A stretch of 64,000 nt of DNA, taken from the NCBI GenBank assembly GCA_947649495.1, contig CANSRU010000001.1:180837-244836 (forward strand), read 5' to 3'. This DNA is from an uncultured Porphyromonadaceae bacterium. Lineage in GTDB: Bacteria > Bacteroidota > Bacteroidia > Bacteroidales > Muribaculaceae. Below the pieces are notes generated by a model, which was not told the origin of the DNA, did not search any database, and was given only the letters and a program-made list of their open reading frames with translations. The position numbers and the translations under genes were made by a program. Of the stretch, positions 11,002-22,138 are shown in pieces (the first letter of the stretch is position 1; each line of letters starts with the position of its first letter).

Positions 11002-11028
11002 TGCCAGGCGCGTAAATCATCGCTAACC

Positions 11029-11556
11029 CTACCGGCCATTCACCAGCAAACGCTGATATATGTAGGCGTCGCCATAGCTTTCGCCTTTACGAATCCACGA
11101 TTTAAGTCGGCCCGACACTTTGAAGCCACATTTGACAAACAGGGCCCGGGCTGCCGGATTATCTACCGATGTCACAGCCCACAACTGATGCAATCCAATT
11201 TCCGTATAGGCATATCCGCACATCAGCGATAACGCTCTTGCCGCATAACCCGACTGCCGGTAGGCACGGTCAACACAGATACCAACTTCCGCCCTACGGT
11301 TCAGGGCATCAAACGAAGTAAGGTCCAATGCACCGACTGATGTACGGCCATTGTTCAACTCAATTATGAAACGGGCCTCGCCTCGCGAGAATATGTCGTT
11401 ATCGCAATTGGTCACGAACTCCCACACGGCCTGACGTGAAAGCGGAGCGCGCACAGCGCTGTCCACCCATTGCGAACGGTCGTTTTCCCACCGGAAGATA
11501 GCATCGACATCATCCGGTTCAGGGGCACGCAACGTAATCACTCCATCTGTAATCAT
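11029..11556 (-). CDS. GNAT family N-acetyltransferase (RimJ/RimL type)
   Basis: [48 protein letters not shown]. Confidence 0.88.
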   Translation of the reverse strand: MITDGVITLRAPEPDDVDAIFRWENDRSQWVDSAVRAPLSRQAVWEFVTNCDNDIFSRGEARFIIELNNGRTSVGALDLTSFDALNRRAEVGICVDRAYRQSGYAARALSLMCGYAYTEIGLHQLWAVTSVDNPAARALFVKCGFKVSGRLKSWIRKGESYGDAYIYQRLLVNGR

Positions 11557-12179
11557 TGGCTGAATGAATCAGTGAAAAGAGTACGTTGAAGCAACGAGCG
11601 CCCGAGTGTTATCTCGTCGGTATACTCAAGGTCATTGCCCACGGCAACCCCGCGGGCAAGTTGGGTTACTTTGACATCTGCGAACGGCGCCAGTTTACGG
11701 AATATGTAGAAATTGGTGGTATCACCCTCCATTGTCGCACCGAGGGCCAATATCACTTCTGCGACATCGCCCGATGCCACTCGCTCCACAAGCGAGTCAA
11801 TTTCAAGCATATCCGGACCGACACCATCCATAGGTGATATCACCCCCCCGAGCACATGATACACTCCCGAATACTGCCGGGTGCGCTCTATGCTCATCAC
11901 ATCGTTGACATTCTCCACCACACACACGGTGCCATGGTCGCGCCTTTCGTTGGCACAGACATCGCACAATTCCGTTTCAGATATATTGTGGCAACACCGG
12001 CAATAACATATATTACGGCGCATATTTATCAGCGACTCGCCGAGAGCGGTAACTTCCGCCTCATCCCTGCGCAACATGTGGAGCGCAAGCCGCAGAGCCG
12101 TCTTGCGCCCTATGCCGGGCAGACGCGAAAGTTCCGTCACCGCACTTTCCAAAAGGGTGGATGAGATTTCCTCCGGCAT
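11553..12179 (-). CDS. recR: Recombination mediator RecR
   Basis: [40 protein letters not shown] domain. Confidence 0.96.
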   Translation of the reverse strand: MPEEISSTLLESAVTELSRLPGIGRKTALRLALHMLRRDEAEVTALGESLINMRRNICYCRCCHNISETELCDVCANERRDHGTVCVVENVNDVMSIERTRQYSGVYHVLGGVISPMDGVGPDMLEIDSLVERVASGDVAEVILALGATMEGDTTNFYIFRKLAPFADVKVTQLARGVAVGNDLEYTDEITLGRSLLQRTLFTDSFSQ

Positions 12180-12184
12180 TGTCC

Positions 12185-14206
12185 TTACTCCTTGGTGAGC
12201 GGTGAATAATCGTGCGAATAGCGAAGCATCTGGGGTATATACTCCTCGGTATAATCAACCGCTATATCAATAATCTCACCGGTTTTGGCATCGGTCACCG
12301 GCTTGTACACCGGATTCACGAAACCTTTGTAGGGAGCAATATCAAGGTGGGCATAACGATCAAGCACCTCTTTATGCAACTTGGGATCAACCTTAACGGC
12401 ATAACGTTCCACCAGATCGCGGCCGGCTTCGTAATCGCCTTCGCTCTTTATACGCTGTATCTCTCCGAGAAGCTCGCCAAACAGTTCGCGCAGACGGGGA
12501 TAATCATTTATCTTTATATATGTCTTGCCATCTTTCACCTCATACTCTATCACCTTATCGGCAGCTCCCTTTTCAAGAGCCCATTCCGAGATAAGCTTGC
12601 GGTTGCGCATGTGGGCTTCCTCCACATCCTTTCCGGGTTCGATACGCATAAGCTGTGTCATCAGGCCATTGAGTATATATTTATAATACTGAGCCTTATA
12701 TGCTTCGGGGCTATCTATCAAACCGAGTTCAAGCAATTTGGGGTCAGCGAGATAATACAGCGCGAACAAATCGGCACGTGCCTCCTCCAATGTAGAACCA
12801 TGAGCCTTCAAAGCATCCGGATCCACCCCGGGGAGCAAACGTCCTGAAGCATGGCCGAGACATTCGTGCAGGTCTGTGTGCAGATTATCGGTTATGAACA
12901 GATATTTGTCCATGAGTTCCCTCATCGCGGCATCGGGCACGAACTCATCATTGAATCCATTACCATGGGCAGCCTCATCGTAAGCCTGGGTTATATTCTC
13001 TATCGTCACCGATTTTGAGCCATGAGCGGCACGAATCCAATTGGCGTTAGGCAGATTGATACCGATCGGTGTGGATGGATAGGAATCACCGGCAAGAATG
13101 GCGGCGGTGATCACCTTTGCTGTAACACCCTTTACCTCAGGTTTACGGAATCGGGGATCGACCGGCGAATTACTTTCGAACCACTGTGCGTTTTCGCTTA
13201 TCACCTCCGTGCGGTGCGATGCATCGAGATTTTTGAAGTTGACTATCGACTCCCAGTTACCGGTCATGCCGAGAGGGTCATCGTAGCTTTCGATGAAACC
13301 GTTGATGAAGTCTACCTGCGAACCGGTGTCGCCCACCCACAATATGGAATAATCGTCAAATGCTTTCAGCGAGCCGGTTGCATAATATTCAATAAGTTTT
13401 TCGATAACAGCACGCTGTTTGTCGTTCTCGGCATATTCGGCTGCCTTTCCGAGCAGCTCTACAATGCGGCTTATAGCGGGTGAATACAGACCACCTATCT
13501 TATAGATCTGCTCCACAACCTTGCCATCTTTCTTAACCACACGAGCATTCAGGCCATAAGACACCGGAGTTACATCGGTAGTGTCTTTGATGGCGGCGTA
13601 ATAGTCCTCGACCTCTTTCTGTGTCACGCCTTCGTAGAGGTTTGTAGCCGAAGTAACAATGAGATCAGCACCCTCGGCCTGATTCACCTTTTTAGGCATG
13701 AACCCGGGGTCGAACACCACACGGCTTATGCCATCCATATCTGCAGGACGCTTCGATGCCGGAAGTGTAGCCACACATTTATCAAAGAACTCGCGGCTGA
13801 ATTCGGGGGTGAACTTATCCATTGAATAGTGATGGTGTATGCCGTTTGCAAACCACACCTGCTTGAGATATTTCTCGAATGCTTTGAAGTCGGCACTGTT
13901 GCGGTCGCCGCTGTAAGATGTATATATGTTCTCCAGCAACTGACGCAACTGAAGATTATATCTATTGTTCTGGTCCCACAATATATCGCGACCGGTAATA
14001 GCTGCCTCTGTCAGATAATATATCAGCATTTTCTGTTTCAGCGACAGGTCCTCAAATCCCGGCACCTTGTAACGGAGCACCTCCACATCGGCGAAGCGGT
14101 CCACCACATAATTGAATTTACTATTGTTGTTATCTGCCATTGCGGTTGTTGTTATGCCCATCGAGAGTGCCGCTCCCATCAGAGCTTTTTTTAATATTGC
14201 AGTCAT
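12185..14206 (-). CDS. Dipeptidyl-peptidase III family metallopeptidase (M49), with signal peptide
   Basis: [14 protein letters not shown] (HExxGH) and EEARADLF; N-terminal signal peptide. Confidence 0.93.
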   Translation of the reverse strand: MTAILKKALMGAALSMGITTTAMADNNNSKFNYVVDRFADVEVLRYKVPGFEDLSLKQKMLIYYLTEAAITGRDILWDQNNRYNLQLRQLLENIYTSYSGDRNSADFKAFEKYLKQVWFANGIHHHYSMDKFTPEFSREFFDKCVATLPASKRPADMDGISRVVFDPGFMPKKVNQAEGADLIVTSATNLYEGVTQKEVEDYYAAIKDTTDVTPVSYGLNARVVKKDGKVVEQIYKIGGLYSPAISRIVELLGKAAEYAENDKQRAVIEKLIEYYATGSLKAFDDYSILWVGDTGSQVDFINGFIESYDDPLGMTGNWESIVNFKNLDASHRTEVISENAQWFESNSPVDPRFRKPEVKGVTAKVITAAILAGDSYPSTPIGINLPNANWIRAAHGSKSVTIENITQAYDEAAHGNGFNDEFVPDAAMRELMDKYLFITDNLHTDLHECLGHASGRLLPGVDPDALKAHGSTLEEARADLFALYYLADPKLLELGLIDSPEAYKAQYYKYILNGLMTQLMRIEPGKDVEEAHMRNRKLISEWALEKGAADKVIEYEVKDGKTYIKINDYPRLRELFGELLGEIQRIKSEGDYEAGRDLVERYAVKVDPKLHKEVLDRYAHLDIAPYKGFVNPVYKPVTDAKTGEIIDIAVDYTEEYIPQMLRYSHDYSPLTKE

Positions 14207-14221
14207 TGTTTATATGTCGGT

Positions 14222-15412
14222 TTATTCTATGTACAGTATCAATCCTTTAAGGTATTCACCCTCGGGGTGGTAGATATTGACCGGATGATCGGCCGGTTGT
14301 GTAAGCTGATGCAGAATCCGCACACGCCGTCCGGTCTGGGCCGCCGCCGAAAAAACAGCGAGCCGGAACTGCTCTTTGGTTATTGCCTGCGAACATGAGA
14401 ATGTGAAGAGTATGCTCCCTTTGGGCATCTTTTCCATAGCCTTGGCGTTGAGACGCTGATAGCCACGGAGCGCATTCTTTATAGCGCCACGGTGTTTGGC
14501 AAATGCCGGAGGATCAAGCACCACAAGGTCGTAGGCATCCTGAGGCATATCGGCAAGGAATTTGAACGCATCGACCGCCCATGCCTTATGCTGGGCCTCT
14601 TCACCGAAGTTCAGTTTCACATTTGCTTCAGTGAGAGCTATTGCCTTGGCTGAACTGTCTACAGAATCAACTTTACGGGCTCCACCATTCAAGGCATATA
14701 CAGAAAATCCGCCGGTATAGCAGAACATGTTCAACACCCTGCGGCCGGCAGAATAACTTTGCAACAGCCGGCGGTTGTCGCGCTGATCCACGAAGAAACC
14801 GGTCTTCTGACCCTTCAGCCAGTCGACATGGAATTTCAATCCATTCTCCACCGCCACATTTCCATCGAAAGAGCCAATTATATAATCGTTCTGAGGGTCA
14901 AGGCTCGCTTTATAAGGCAGCGTGGTCTCAGATTTATAATAGACATTCTTTATTCCTGCATCGGGGAGTTTAACCAATGCATCGGCAATCAGATTACGGG
15001 CGAAGTGCATACCAGGCGAGTGAGCCTGCACCACGGCTGTTGTGCCATACACATCCACTATCAAACCGGGCAGGAAATCACCTTCGCCATGCACAAGACG
15101 GTAAGCGTTATTGTCATCTCGTATCAGCCCAAGGGCACGGCGAAGTCCGAATGCCTCGCCGAGACGTGAGGCATAAAAATCACCGTTAACATCAATCGCC
15201 CTGTCGCTCAGCATACGCACGGCAATGCTTCCTATCTGGAAGTGCCCCACGCCAAGAGTCTCACCGGTATGAGAGACAACTTCCACCACATCGCCCTCCT
15301 CGACAGTGTCGGGCATTTTCTCTATAGCGCCGGAAAACACCCACGGATGGAAACGCTTCAACGATTCCTCCTTGCCGCGGCGCAACTGTATCTTTGAATA
15401 TTCTTTCTTCAT
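14222..15412 (-). CDS. rlmI: Class I SAM-dependent rRNA methyltransferase (RlmI-like, PUA domain)
   Basis: RRGKEESLKRFHPWVFSGAIE, VLNMFCYTGGFSVYA, LVVLDPPAFAKH. Confidence 0.9.
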   Translation of the reverse strand: MKKEYSKIQLRRGKEESLKRFHPWVFSGAIEKMPDTVEEGDVVEVVSHTGETLGVGHFQIGSIAVRMLSDRAIDVNGDFYASRLGEAFGLRRALGLIRDDNNAYRLVHGEGDFLPGLIVDVYGTTAVVQAHSPGMHFARNLIADALVKLPDAGIKNVYYKSETTLPYKASLDPQNDYIIGSFDGNVAVENGLKFHVDWLKGQKTGFFVDQRDNRRLLQSYSAGRRVLNMFCYTGGFSVYALNGGARKVDSVDSSAKAIALTEANVKLNFGEEAQHKAWAVDAFKFLADMPQDAYDLVVLDPPAFAKHRGAIKNALRGYQRLNAKAMEKMPKGSILFTFSCSQAITKEQFRLAVFSAAAQTGRRVRILHQLTQPADHPVNIYHPEGEYLKGLILYIE

Positions 15413-15414
15413 AA

Positions 15415-16779
15415 TCAGTTCAACATTCCTCGTACAACATCCATCCCATTTGCATAAACCAGAAGCAGCAACAGAAATGCCATACCTGCAATCTGGGCAT
15501 ACTCTATAACCTTCTCGGGGGCCTGTTTCCGCGTTATCATCTCATAAATCAGGAACAACACATGACCGCCGTCGAGCGCCGGTATAGGCAAAATGTTCAT
15601 AAATGCCAGTACCACCGACAAGAAAGCCATTATCTCCCAAAAGGACATCCAATTCCACTTCTCGGGAAACAGACTGCCGAGTGTACCGAATCCGCCTATG
15701 CTTTGCGCTCCATCCTTTGTAAAGACATATTTCATGGACTTTACATACGAGGTCAGCTTGTCTGTCCCCATCTTCCATCCTTGGGGTATAGACGCCAGCA
15801 GCGAATATTTAACAGAAACTGTGGGATAGACATCGGTTATTTGCTTGAGTTTGAATCCCAACTTGGCACCATCGGTAGGCGTTACCGGCAATTTTATCAG
15901 CTTGCCATCGCGCTCCACGCTCACAGTAGTAGGCTTTCCGGCATATTTCTCCAAAGCCTTGCCCAACTCATCAAACGAGCGTGTCTCCAATGTATCGAGC
16001 CCAACAATGCGGTCGCCGACAGCCATTCCGGCAGCCTTGGCCGGGCTTCCGCCCTGCACCTCAGCCACCACTACCGGCACGCGATAGGTCATAAAACCTT
16101 TAGCCTTGCTCAAAGTGAGTGCGAAATTTGAAGGCAGGGCAATATCCACCGTATCCTTGTGATTACGCAACACCCTGACATTCTTGGCCATGGCCATAGT
16201 CATGAATGCATCGGCCGATACATCGAGTTTCTCTCCATCGGCCGACAACGGTATGTCGCCGTCGCGGAAACCCACCGCCTGTGCTTCAGGCACAAAGGCC
16301 ATGCCTTCGTAAGCATTCTCAAACGGGATATACTTCTCGCCCCAGTACCATGCGATACCGGCATATATCACTATGGCGAGTATAAAATTAAATGTCACGC
16401 CACCTATCATCACCAACAGACGCTGATAGGCCGGTTTTGAACGAAACTCCCATGACTCGGCCGGTTTGGCAAGCTGCTCCTTATCCATGGATTCGTCTAT
16501 CATGCCGGCAATCTTGACATAGCCGCCTAACGGAAGCCAGCCTATACCATATTCCGTATCGCGCCATGTGGCTCGCTCATTTCCATTTTTGTCATATTTC
16601 TTTTCCCCTTTCTTAGGCTTCCATTTCACCAACGAGAACCAAGGATTGAAAAAGAGATAGAACTTTTCAACTTTTATGCCGAACGCCCTCGCCATAATGT
16701 AATGTCCGAACTCATGTATCACCACGAGCACGGCAAGTGCCACTATAAGCTGAATGGCTTTTATCAAAAATGCTTCCAT
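15415..16779 (-). CDS. rseP: RIP metalloprotease RseP
   Basis: HEFGHYIMAR, PDZ segment, NILPIPALDGGH. Confidence 0.95.
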   Translation of the reverse strand: MEAFLIKAIQLIVALAVLVVIHEFGHYIMARAFGIKVEKFYLFFNPWFSLVKWKPKKGEKKYDKNGNERATWRDTEYGIGWLPLGGYVKIAGMIDESMDKEQLAKPAESWEFRSKPAYQRLLVMIGGVTFNFILAIVIYAGIAWYWGEKYIPFENAYEGMAFVPEAQAVGFRDGDIPLSADGEKLDVSADAFMTMAMAKNVRVLRNHKDTVDIALPSNFALTLSKAKGFMTYRVPVVVAEVQGGSPAKAAGMAVGDRIVGLDTLETRSFDELGKALEKYAGKPTTVSVERDGKLIKLPVTPTDGAKLGFKLKQITDVYPTVSVKYSLLASIPQGWKMGTDKLTSYVKSMKYVFTKDGAQSIGGFGTLGSLFPEKWNWMSFWEIMAFLSVVLAFMNILPIPALDGGHVLFLIYEMITRKQAPEKVIEYAQIAGMAFLLLLLVYANGMDVVRGMLN

Positions 16780-16813
16780 ATTCTGTATTTATCTTTATCT
16801 ATTTTAGTTTAAC

Positions 16814-17980
16814 TCAAATCTTTTCCACAAGCTCTTGTGCATAAAGGCGGGCTTCCCTGTTGCTCTCCACATAATCGTTGATATCAGGCGACGATATATA
16901 AGGTACCTTTTCAAGAGTATCTTCTATCAACGGATATATATCGGTGAAGCGTATGCGGCCATGCAGGAACGATGCCACGGCGACTTCGTTGGCCGCGTTG
17001 ACCACGCACGCGGCATTTCCCCCTGACGCAAGCGCCCGGTAAGCGAAATTAAGACACGGGAAACGGCCGGTGTCCGGACGCTCGAATGTGAGATTGGCAT
17101 AATCGGCAAGGCTCATTGCCGGAGCATCCGACACAAGGCGCGTAGCATCGCCCAACGCATAGCGTATGGGTACATGCATGTCAGGCAAACCGAGCTGAGC
17201 CTTCACCGCTCCATCCACAAACTGCACCATGGAATGGACTATTGACTGCGGATGCACCACAGCCTCAATCCTGTCGGCATCGATGCCAAACAACCATCTG
17301 GCCTCTATTATCTCAAATGCCTTATTAAGCATTGTGGCAGAATCTATTGTGATTTTAGCCCCCATAGACCAATTGGGGTGGCGCAACGCATCCTCAACCG
17401 ACACAGTGGCCAACCGCTCGGCAGGAAACTGCCTGAACGGCCCACCCGATGCAGTGATTATCAGGCGCGACACCGAATCGGGATTCTCCCCAACCATACA
17501 TTGGTATATGGCCGAATGCTCAGAATCGACCGGAATGATGCGCGATTTTGATTCTTTAAGCATCTTTGTCACCAGCTCACCGGCCACAACAAGGGTCTCC
17601 TTATTGGCCAAGGCGATATCTTTCCCAGCCTCCACGGCCCTCAATGTCGGAGCCAGCCCGCTGTAGCCCACAGTTGCGGTGAGCACCGTGTCTACATCGT
17701 CACGTGCCGCGCAGGCCGCAAGAGCCGCATCGCCGGCTGCAACTTCAATGCCCATAGGCTCCAATGCGTTTCTCACACTGGAATATTGCCGTTCATCAGC
17801 AATCACGGCCATTGTCGGCCGGAATTTCATGCACTGACTCACAAGCAATTCGGCATTACGCCCTGCGGCAAGGACCTGAGCCTTGAACAAATGTGGATAG
17901 GCCGATATTATATCAAGGGTCTGGGTGCCGATTGAACCGGTACTGCCCAGCACCGCTATTCGCTTAGGTTCATTAACCAT
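16814..17980 (-). CDS. dxr: 1-deoxy-D-xylulose-5-phosphate reductoisomerase
   Basis: AVLGSTGSIGTQTLDII, ASGGPFR, HPNWSMGAKITIDSATMLNK; start set at ATG 17980 because the upstream TTG (18007) overlaps a -7 box. Confidence 0.95.
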   Translation of the reverse strand: MVNEPKRIAVLGSTGSIGTQTLDIISAYPHLFKAQVLAAGRNAELLVSQCMKFRPTMAVIADERQYSSVRNALEPMGIEVAAGDAALAACAARDDVDTVLTATVGYSGLAPTLRAVEAGKDIALANKETLVVAGELVTKMLKESKSRIIPVDSEHSAIYQCMVGENPDSVSRLIITASGGPFRQFPAERLATVSVEDALRHPNWSMGAKITIDSATMLNKAFEIIEARWLFGIDADRIEAVVHPQSIVHSMVQFVDGAVKAQLGLPDMHVPIRYALGDATRLVSDAPAMSLADYANLTFERPDTGRFPCLNFAYRALASGGNAACVVNAANEVAVASFLHGRIRFTDIYPLIEDTLEKVPYISSPDINDYVESNREARLYAQELVEKI

Positions 17981-18004
17981 CACTATATTCTTATATATAA
18001 TATG

Positions 18005-18053
18005 CAAAGATACGAATAAGTTGAGTGCAAAACCAAACTTGTTTGAGTTTTGC
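18005..18053 (-). promoter_or_regulatory. Bacteroidota-type promoter P1 of dxr with inverted repeat over the -33
   Basis: Minus strand GCAAAACTCAAACAAGTTTGGTTTTGC...TATCTTTG; TTTG-N21-TATCTTTG. Confidence 0.65.
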
Positions 18054-18078
18054 CGAACGCGAGTATCTAAGGCGAAGT

Positions 18079-18112
18079 CAAAGATACGAATAAGTCGGGG
18101 GCAATGCCAAAT
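18079..18112 (-). promoter_or_regulatory. Tandem upstream promoter copy P2 of dxr, hairpin arm truncated
   Basis: CAAAGATACGAATAAGTCGGGGGCAATGCCAAAT on +; again TTTG-N21-TATCTTTG on the minus strand. Confidence 0.5.
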
Positions 18113-18318
18113 AATTTTGCTCTCGTAGAGCGCTTTTTACCACATTGTGTAAACGAATATAAAAAATTTTACATCGGGAAAAGAACAAAATTTAATACAC
18201 TAATGTTATAAATTCGTAATCACTCCTGCCAATTGTGGAAACACCGGCGGCAATGGTGAATTTTAATTAAAACCAAACATAAATAATTACTATTGTTTCA
18301 CAAAAAATCTAACGAGAG

Positions 18319-19530
18319 ATGAAAACGAATTTCTATTTAACAGCTACAGCATGCGTGGGCATGTTCTTCGCTGCAAACTCAGCCCAGGCACAGGAACAAG
18401 TAGTAGTGGTGGAACAAGAAACCATCGCTATCGAACAACCCGTGGAATGTAAGACACATTACTCCTCATCGTGGCGCGACAACTGGTTTATCCAGCTCGG
18501 CGCAGGTGCACAGGTGCCGTTTGTCGACATCACATCTGAAAACGGTGAGAAACACCATAAGGCTTCGGCCGTGTACAACGTAGGCTTCGGCCACTGGTTC
18601 AGCCCCTACCTCGGATTCCGAATCTCCGGCCTTTATGGTAAAATGCGTTATAATTTCGTAGGTCACGATAAAGCCCAGATGGCAAGCGCCAATGCCGACC
18701 TTATGTGGGATATGACAACCTCCTGCTGCGGCGTGAATCCCGACCGTGTATTCTCATTCATACCATTTGTAGGTGTGGGCGGAACATTCACCTGGGACTT
18801 CAAGGGTGTAAAGAGCAACATATACAATGGCGACCTCACACATCGCAAAAACAACCAGTGGACACTGCCTGTATCCGTAGGTTTCCAGCTCCGCTTCCGT
18901 CTTTGCAAATATGTGGACTTCTTTGCTGAAGCACGCGCTCAGTTCTATGCCGACAACTTCAACAACTACGTACAGGGCGATCCCATCGAAGCCAACATCA
19001 CTGCCATCGGCGGTCTCAGCTTCAACATCGGCGGACGCAAGTTTACCGGCTACAATCCCTGCGAATATCTCGGCTACGTGAACCAGCTCAACAACCAGGT
19101 CAACGACCTTCGCGCTGAAGTGGCATCGACAGCAGCAGCCCTTGCCGCAGCCAATGCTCAGCTCCCCTGCCCCGAAGTGAAAGAAACCAACGCAGTCGCT
19201 ACCGTGCAGACTCCCATGCTGGCATCAGTTCGCTTCAAAATCAACTCGGCAAAAATCTCCGACGAAGAAATGGTCAATGTATACAACGTGGCCGAATGGA
19301 TGAAAGCCAATCCCGATGTAACAGTTACTGTTGACGGATACGCCGACGAAGACACCGGTACCGCCGCTTACAATCAGGAACTCTCAGCCCGCCGTGCACA
19401 GGCCGTGAAAGACGCCCTCGTAGGTTACGGAGTATCAGCCGACCGTCTCAACACCAAGGCTTACGGCAGCGCAACCCAGCCCTACAATGAAAATAACTGG
19501 AACCGCATCGTAATCTTCAGCCAACCGTAA
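18319..19530 (+). CDS. OmpA family outer membrane protein
   Basis: N-terminal beta-barrel; C-terminal OmpA domain VTVDGYADEDTGTAAYNQELSARRAQAVKDAL. Confidence 0.92.
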   Translation: MKTNFYLTATACVGMFFAANSAQAQEQVVVVEQETIAIEQPVECKTHYSSSWRDNWFIQLGAGAQVPFVDITSENGEKHHKASAVYNVGFGHWFSPYLGFRISGLYGKMRYNFVGHDKAQMASANADLMWDMTTSCCGVNPDRVFSFIPFVGVGGTFTWDFKGVKSNIYNGDLTHRKNNQWTLPVSVGFQLRFRLCKYVDFFAEARAQFYADNFNNYVQGDPIEANITAIGGLSFNIGGRKFTGYNPCEYLGYVNQLNNQVNDLRAEVASTAAALAAANAQLPCPEVKETNAVATVQTPMLASVRFKINSAKISDEEMVNVYNVAEWMKANPDVTVTVDGYADEDTGTAAYNQELSARRAQAVKDALVGYGVSADRLNTKAYGSATQPYNENNWNRIVIFSQP

Positions 19531-19571
19531 GAACCATCTCCAGCTTCGATTTTTAACTGAAGCAATCCTTA

Positions 19572-19614
19572 ATAGCTGCGGCATCGCCACATGGTGGCGG
19601 TGCCGCTATTTTTC
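19572..19614 (+). terminator. Intrinsic terminator after the OmpA-family gene
   Basis: ATAGCTGCGGCATCGCCAC-ATG-GTGGCGGTGCCGCTAT then TTTTTC. Confidence 0.7.
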
Positions 19615-19659
19615 ATTCACTTTTTTAACATCATTTGATAAGAAAACCCCCGCTCCTAT

Positions 19660-19690
19660 TTTGTTTCTATACATAAATGATATAACTTTG
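19660..19690 (+). promoter_or_regulatory. Bacteroidota primary-sigma promoter of the phosphohexomutase gene
   Basis: TTTG-N19-TAACTTTG, 55 nt upstream of the ATG. Confidence 0.75.
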
Positions 19691-19745
19691 ACGGAGTTAA
19701 CCGGATTAAATCTCATAACCGACAATTTTTTAAAACTTATTCAAT

Positions 19746-21503
19746 ATGGAAAATAACAACGACGAACTGCTGAAAACCGTCATCGCCAAAGCCGAAGTGT
19801 GGCAAGGCGAAGGTTACGATGCCGAAACACGCGCCGAAGTTAAGCGCATGCTCGACAACCCCGACAAGACAGACCTCATAGAAGCTTTCTACAAAGACCT
19901 CGAATTCGGCACCGGCGGATTGCGCGGCATAATGGGCGCCGGCTCCAACCGCATGAACATCTACACTGTGGGTGCAGCTACCCAGGGTCTGGCCAACTAC
20001 CTCAAGGAAGCGTTTGCCGACCTGCCCGAGATATCGGTGGTTGTAGGCCACGACGTGCGCAACAACAGCCGCAAGTTTGCCGAAGTGGTAGCCGACATAT
20101 TCTCGGCCAATGGCATCAAGGTATACCTCTTCGACAGTTTCCGTCCCACACCCGAGCTTTCTTTTGCCATCCGTCATCTCGGATGCCAGAGTGGCGTAAA
20201 TATCACTGCATCGCACAACCCCAAGGAATACAACGGCTATAAAGCATACTGGGCCGATGGCGCGCAGATAATAGCCCCCCACGATGTCAATATCATAGAC
20301 CATGTGAACCGCATAAAAGGCGTGGAAGGAATCAAATTTCAGGGCGACAAATCTAGAATACAGATTATCGGCGAAGATATGGACCGCGACTTCCTCGCAG
20401 CCATCAAAGGCCTGTCGCTTAGCCCTGAAGCCATAGCCCGTCACCGCGACCTCAAGATTGTCTACACCCCGATACACGGCACAGGTGTGAAGCTCATACC
20501 CGACTCGCTCAAAAACTTCGGATTCGAAAATATAATCCACGTACCCGAACAGGACATCCCGTCGGGCGACTTCCCCACCGTGGCATCGCCCAACCCCGAG
20601 GTACCATCGGCAATGGCCATGGCGATAGCTAAAGCCAAGGAAGTCAACGCCGACCTCGTGATGGCATCGGACCCCGACGCCGACCGTATAGGCTGCGTGC
20701 TCCGCGACAACAATGGTGAATACGTGCTCATCAACGGCAACCAGATTGTGATGATACTCCTCAACTACATCATGACCCGCAATGCCGAACTCGGACGCAT
20801 AACCGGCAACGAATATATCGTAAAGACCATAGTAACCACCGAAACAATCAAATCGATAGCCGACAAGAACAACATACGCATGTTTGATTGCTACACCGGC
20901 TTCAAATGGATTGCCGCAGTGATCCGCGACCACGAAGGTACAGCACGCTATCTTGGCGGAGGTGAAGAAAGCTACGGCTTCCTCGCCGAAGACTTCGCCC
21001 GCGACAAAGATGCCGTTTCAGCCATATCACTCATGGCCGAAGCCGCAGCTTGGGCCAAGGACAAAGGCCTCAACTTCCTCCAGATGCTTCAGGACATATA
21101 CATTAAATATGGCTATTCGCACGAGGAAGGCATCTCCGTGGTGCGTCAAGGCAAACAGGGCGCCGAGGAGATTCAGGCCATGATGAAAGGCTTCCGCGCC
21201 AATCCTCCCAAGCAACTCGGCGGCAGCGATGTAATCACAATCAAGGACTACGACTCGCTCAACCTCACCGATGTTACCACCGGCACCGTGACTAAACTCG
21301 ACATGCCCACCACCTCCAATGTGCTCCAATACTTCACCGCCGACGGCACTAAGATTTCGGTACGTCCATCAGGCACAGAGCCCAAAATCAAATTCTACAT
21401 CGAAGTACACGGCAAGATGGAATCGGCAGCCGACTACGACAAAGCCAACGCCGACGCCCTCGCCAAAATCGAAGTAATCAAGAAAGACCTCGGCATAGCA
21501 TAA
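19746..21503 (+). CDS. Phospho-sugar mutase (phosphoglucomutase/phosphomannomutase)
   Basis: EFGTGGLRGIMGAGSNRMN, ITASHNPKEYNGYK, DPDADRIG, RPSGTEPKIKFYI. Confidence 0.95.
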   Translation: MENNNDELLKTVIAKAEVWQGEGYDAETRAEVKRMLDNPDKTDLIEAFYKDLEFGTGGLRGIMGAGSNRMNIYTVGAATQGLANYLKEAFADLPEISVVVGHDVRNNSRKFAEVVADIFSANGIKVYLFDSFRPTPELSFAIRHLGCQSGVNITASHNPKEYNGYKAYWADGAQIIAPHDVNIIDHVNRIKGVEGIKFQGDKSRIQIIGEDMDRDFLAAIKGLSLSPEAIARHRDLKIVYTPIHGTGVKLIPDSLKNFGFENIIHVPEQDIPSGDFPTVASPNPEVPSAMAMAIAKAKEVNADLVMASDPDADRIGCVLRDNNGEYVLINGNQIVMILLNYIMTRNAELGRITGNEYIVKTIVTTETIKSIADKNNIRMFDCYTGFKWIAAVIRDHEGTARYLGGGEESYGFLAEDFARDKDAVSAISLMAEAAAWAKDKGLNFLQMLQDIYIKYGYSHEEGISVVRQGKQGAEEIQAMMKGFRANPPKQLGGSDVITIKDYDSLNLTDVTTGTVTKLDMPTTSNVLQYFTADGTKISVRPSGTEPKIKFYIEVHGKMESAADYDKANADALAKIEVIKKDLGIA

Positions 21504-21535
21504 CCCCAAGCTATTCCGATATCCCACATACCTAT

Positions 21536-21567
21536 CCGGCCGCACTCCTCGTGCGGTCGGATTCTTT
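21536..21567 (+). terminator. Intrinsic terminator after the phosphohexomutase gene
   Basis: TCCGGCCGCAC-TCCTC-GTGCGGTCGGA then TTCTTTATT. Confidence 0.75.
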
Positions 21568-21662
21568 ATTCCCTGTTTTTCATTTGTCTGTTTCACCACA
21601 GTTAACTAAATTTGTATCCGGACAGTAGCATCCCCCAAACATCTAATAATCAAACCATAACT

Positions 21663-22133
21663 ATGGAGTTTAAACATACCATTCGTAAAGTGATATATGC
21701 GTTAACATGCCTGATATTAACGACATCGTGTTCTTCAGGTAAAATTGTCATTTCTAATAACACAGATATCAGCAAATATAAATACGTGGTTTTTGGCGAT
21801 AATACCACTGGGGATTACGAATTAGACGACATTTACATGTCTGTGCGAAATGTTATAACAGATAACCTTACAGAACTATCAAATAGTGACTATAGGACGA
21901 CATTGTGCGTAGATAGTATTTTAACCCCAAACATCAATATTAAATCAGAAAAATGGGATGGCGGTTATACTTATATCACCATTTCCTTTTATGACTATAA
22001 GAACCAACAACGTGTGGCCGTTGTAAAAAGCAGTGGCATAGGATTGTCAATCAGCCAGGACCAAGATGTTGCATTAAAAGCTGCCAAGAAAAAAATCACC
22101 GAATTGTTCAGGAACAATAAAAAGACTAAGTAA
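21663..22133 (+). CDS. Hypothetical lipoprotein (AT-rich islet)
   Basis: MEFKHTIRKVIYALTCLILTTSC lipobox; start moved from 21612 to 21663. Confidence 0.65.
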   Translation: MEFKHTIRKVIYALTCLILTTSCSSGKIVISNNTDISKYKYVVFGDNTTGDYELDDIYMSVRNVITDNLTELSNSDYRTTLCVDSILTPNINIKSEKWDGGYTYITISFYDYKNQQRVAVVKSSGIGLSISQDQDVALKAAKKKITELFRNNKKTK

Positions 22134-22138
22134 TAAAT

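Noticed and set aside
16814-18007. dxr start at 18007 as given in the ORF track
   Set aside because: The initiation codon there is TTG within the TATCTTTG -7 box; ATG 17980 directly precedes the conserved Rossmann start.
19737-20933. 398-aa minus-strand ORF opposite the phosphohexomutase
   Set aside because: Codon-shadow ORF antisense to a well-supported gene; protein has unusual composition (H/Y/V/G rich) and no recognisable motif.
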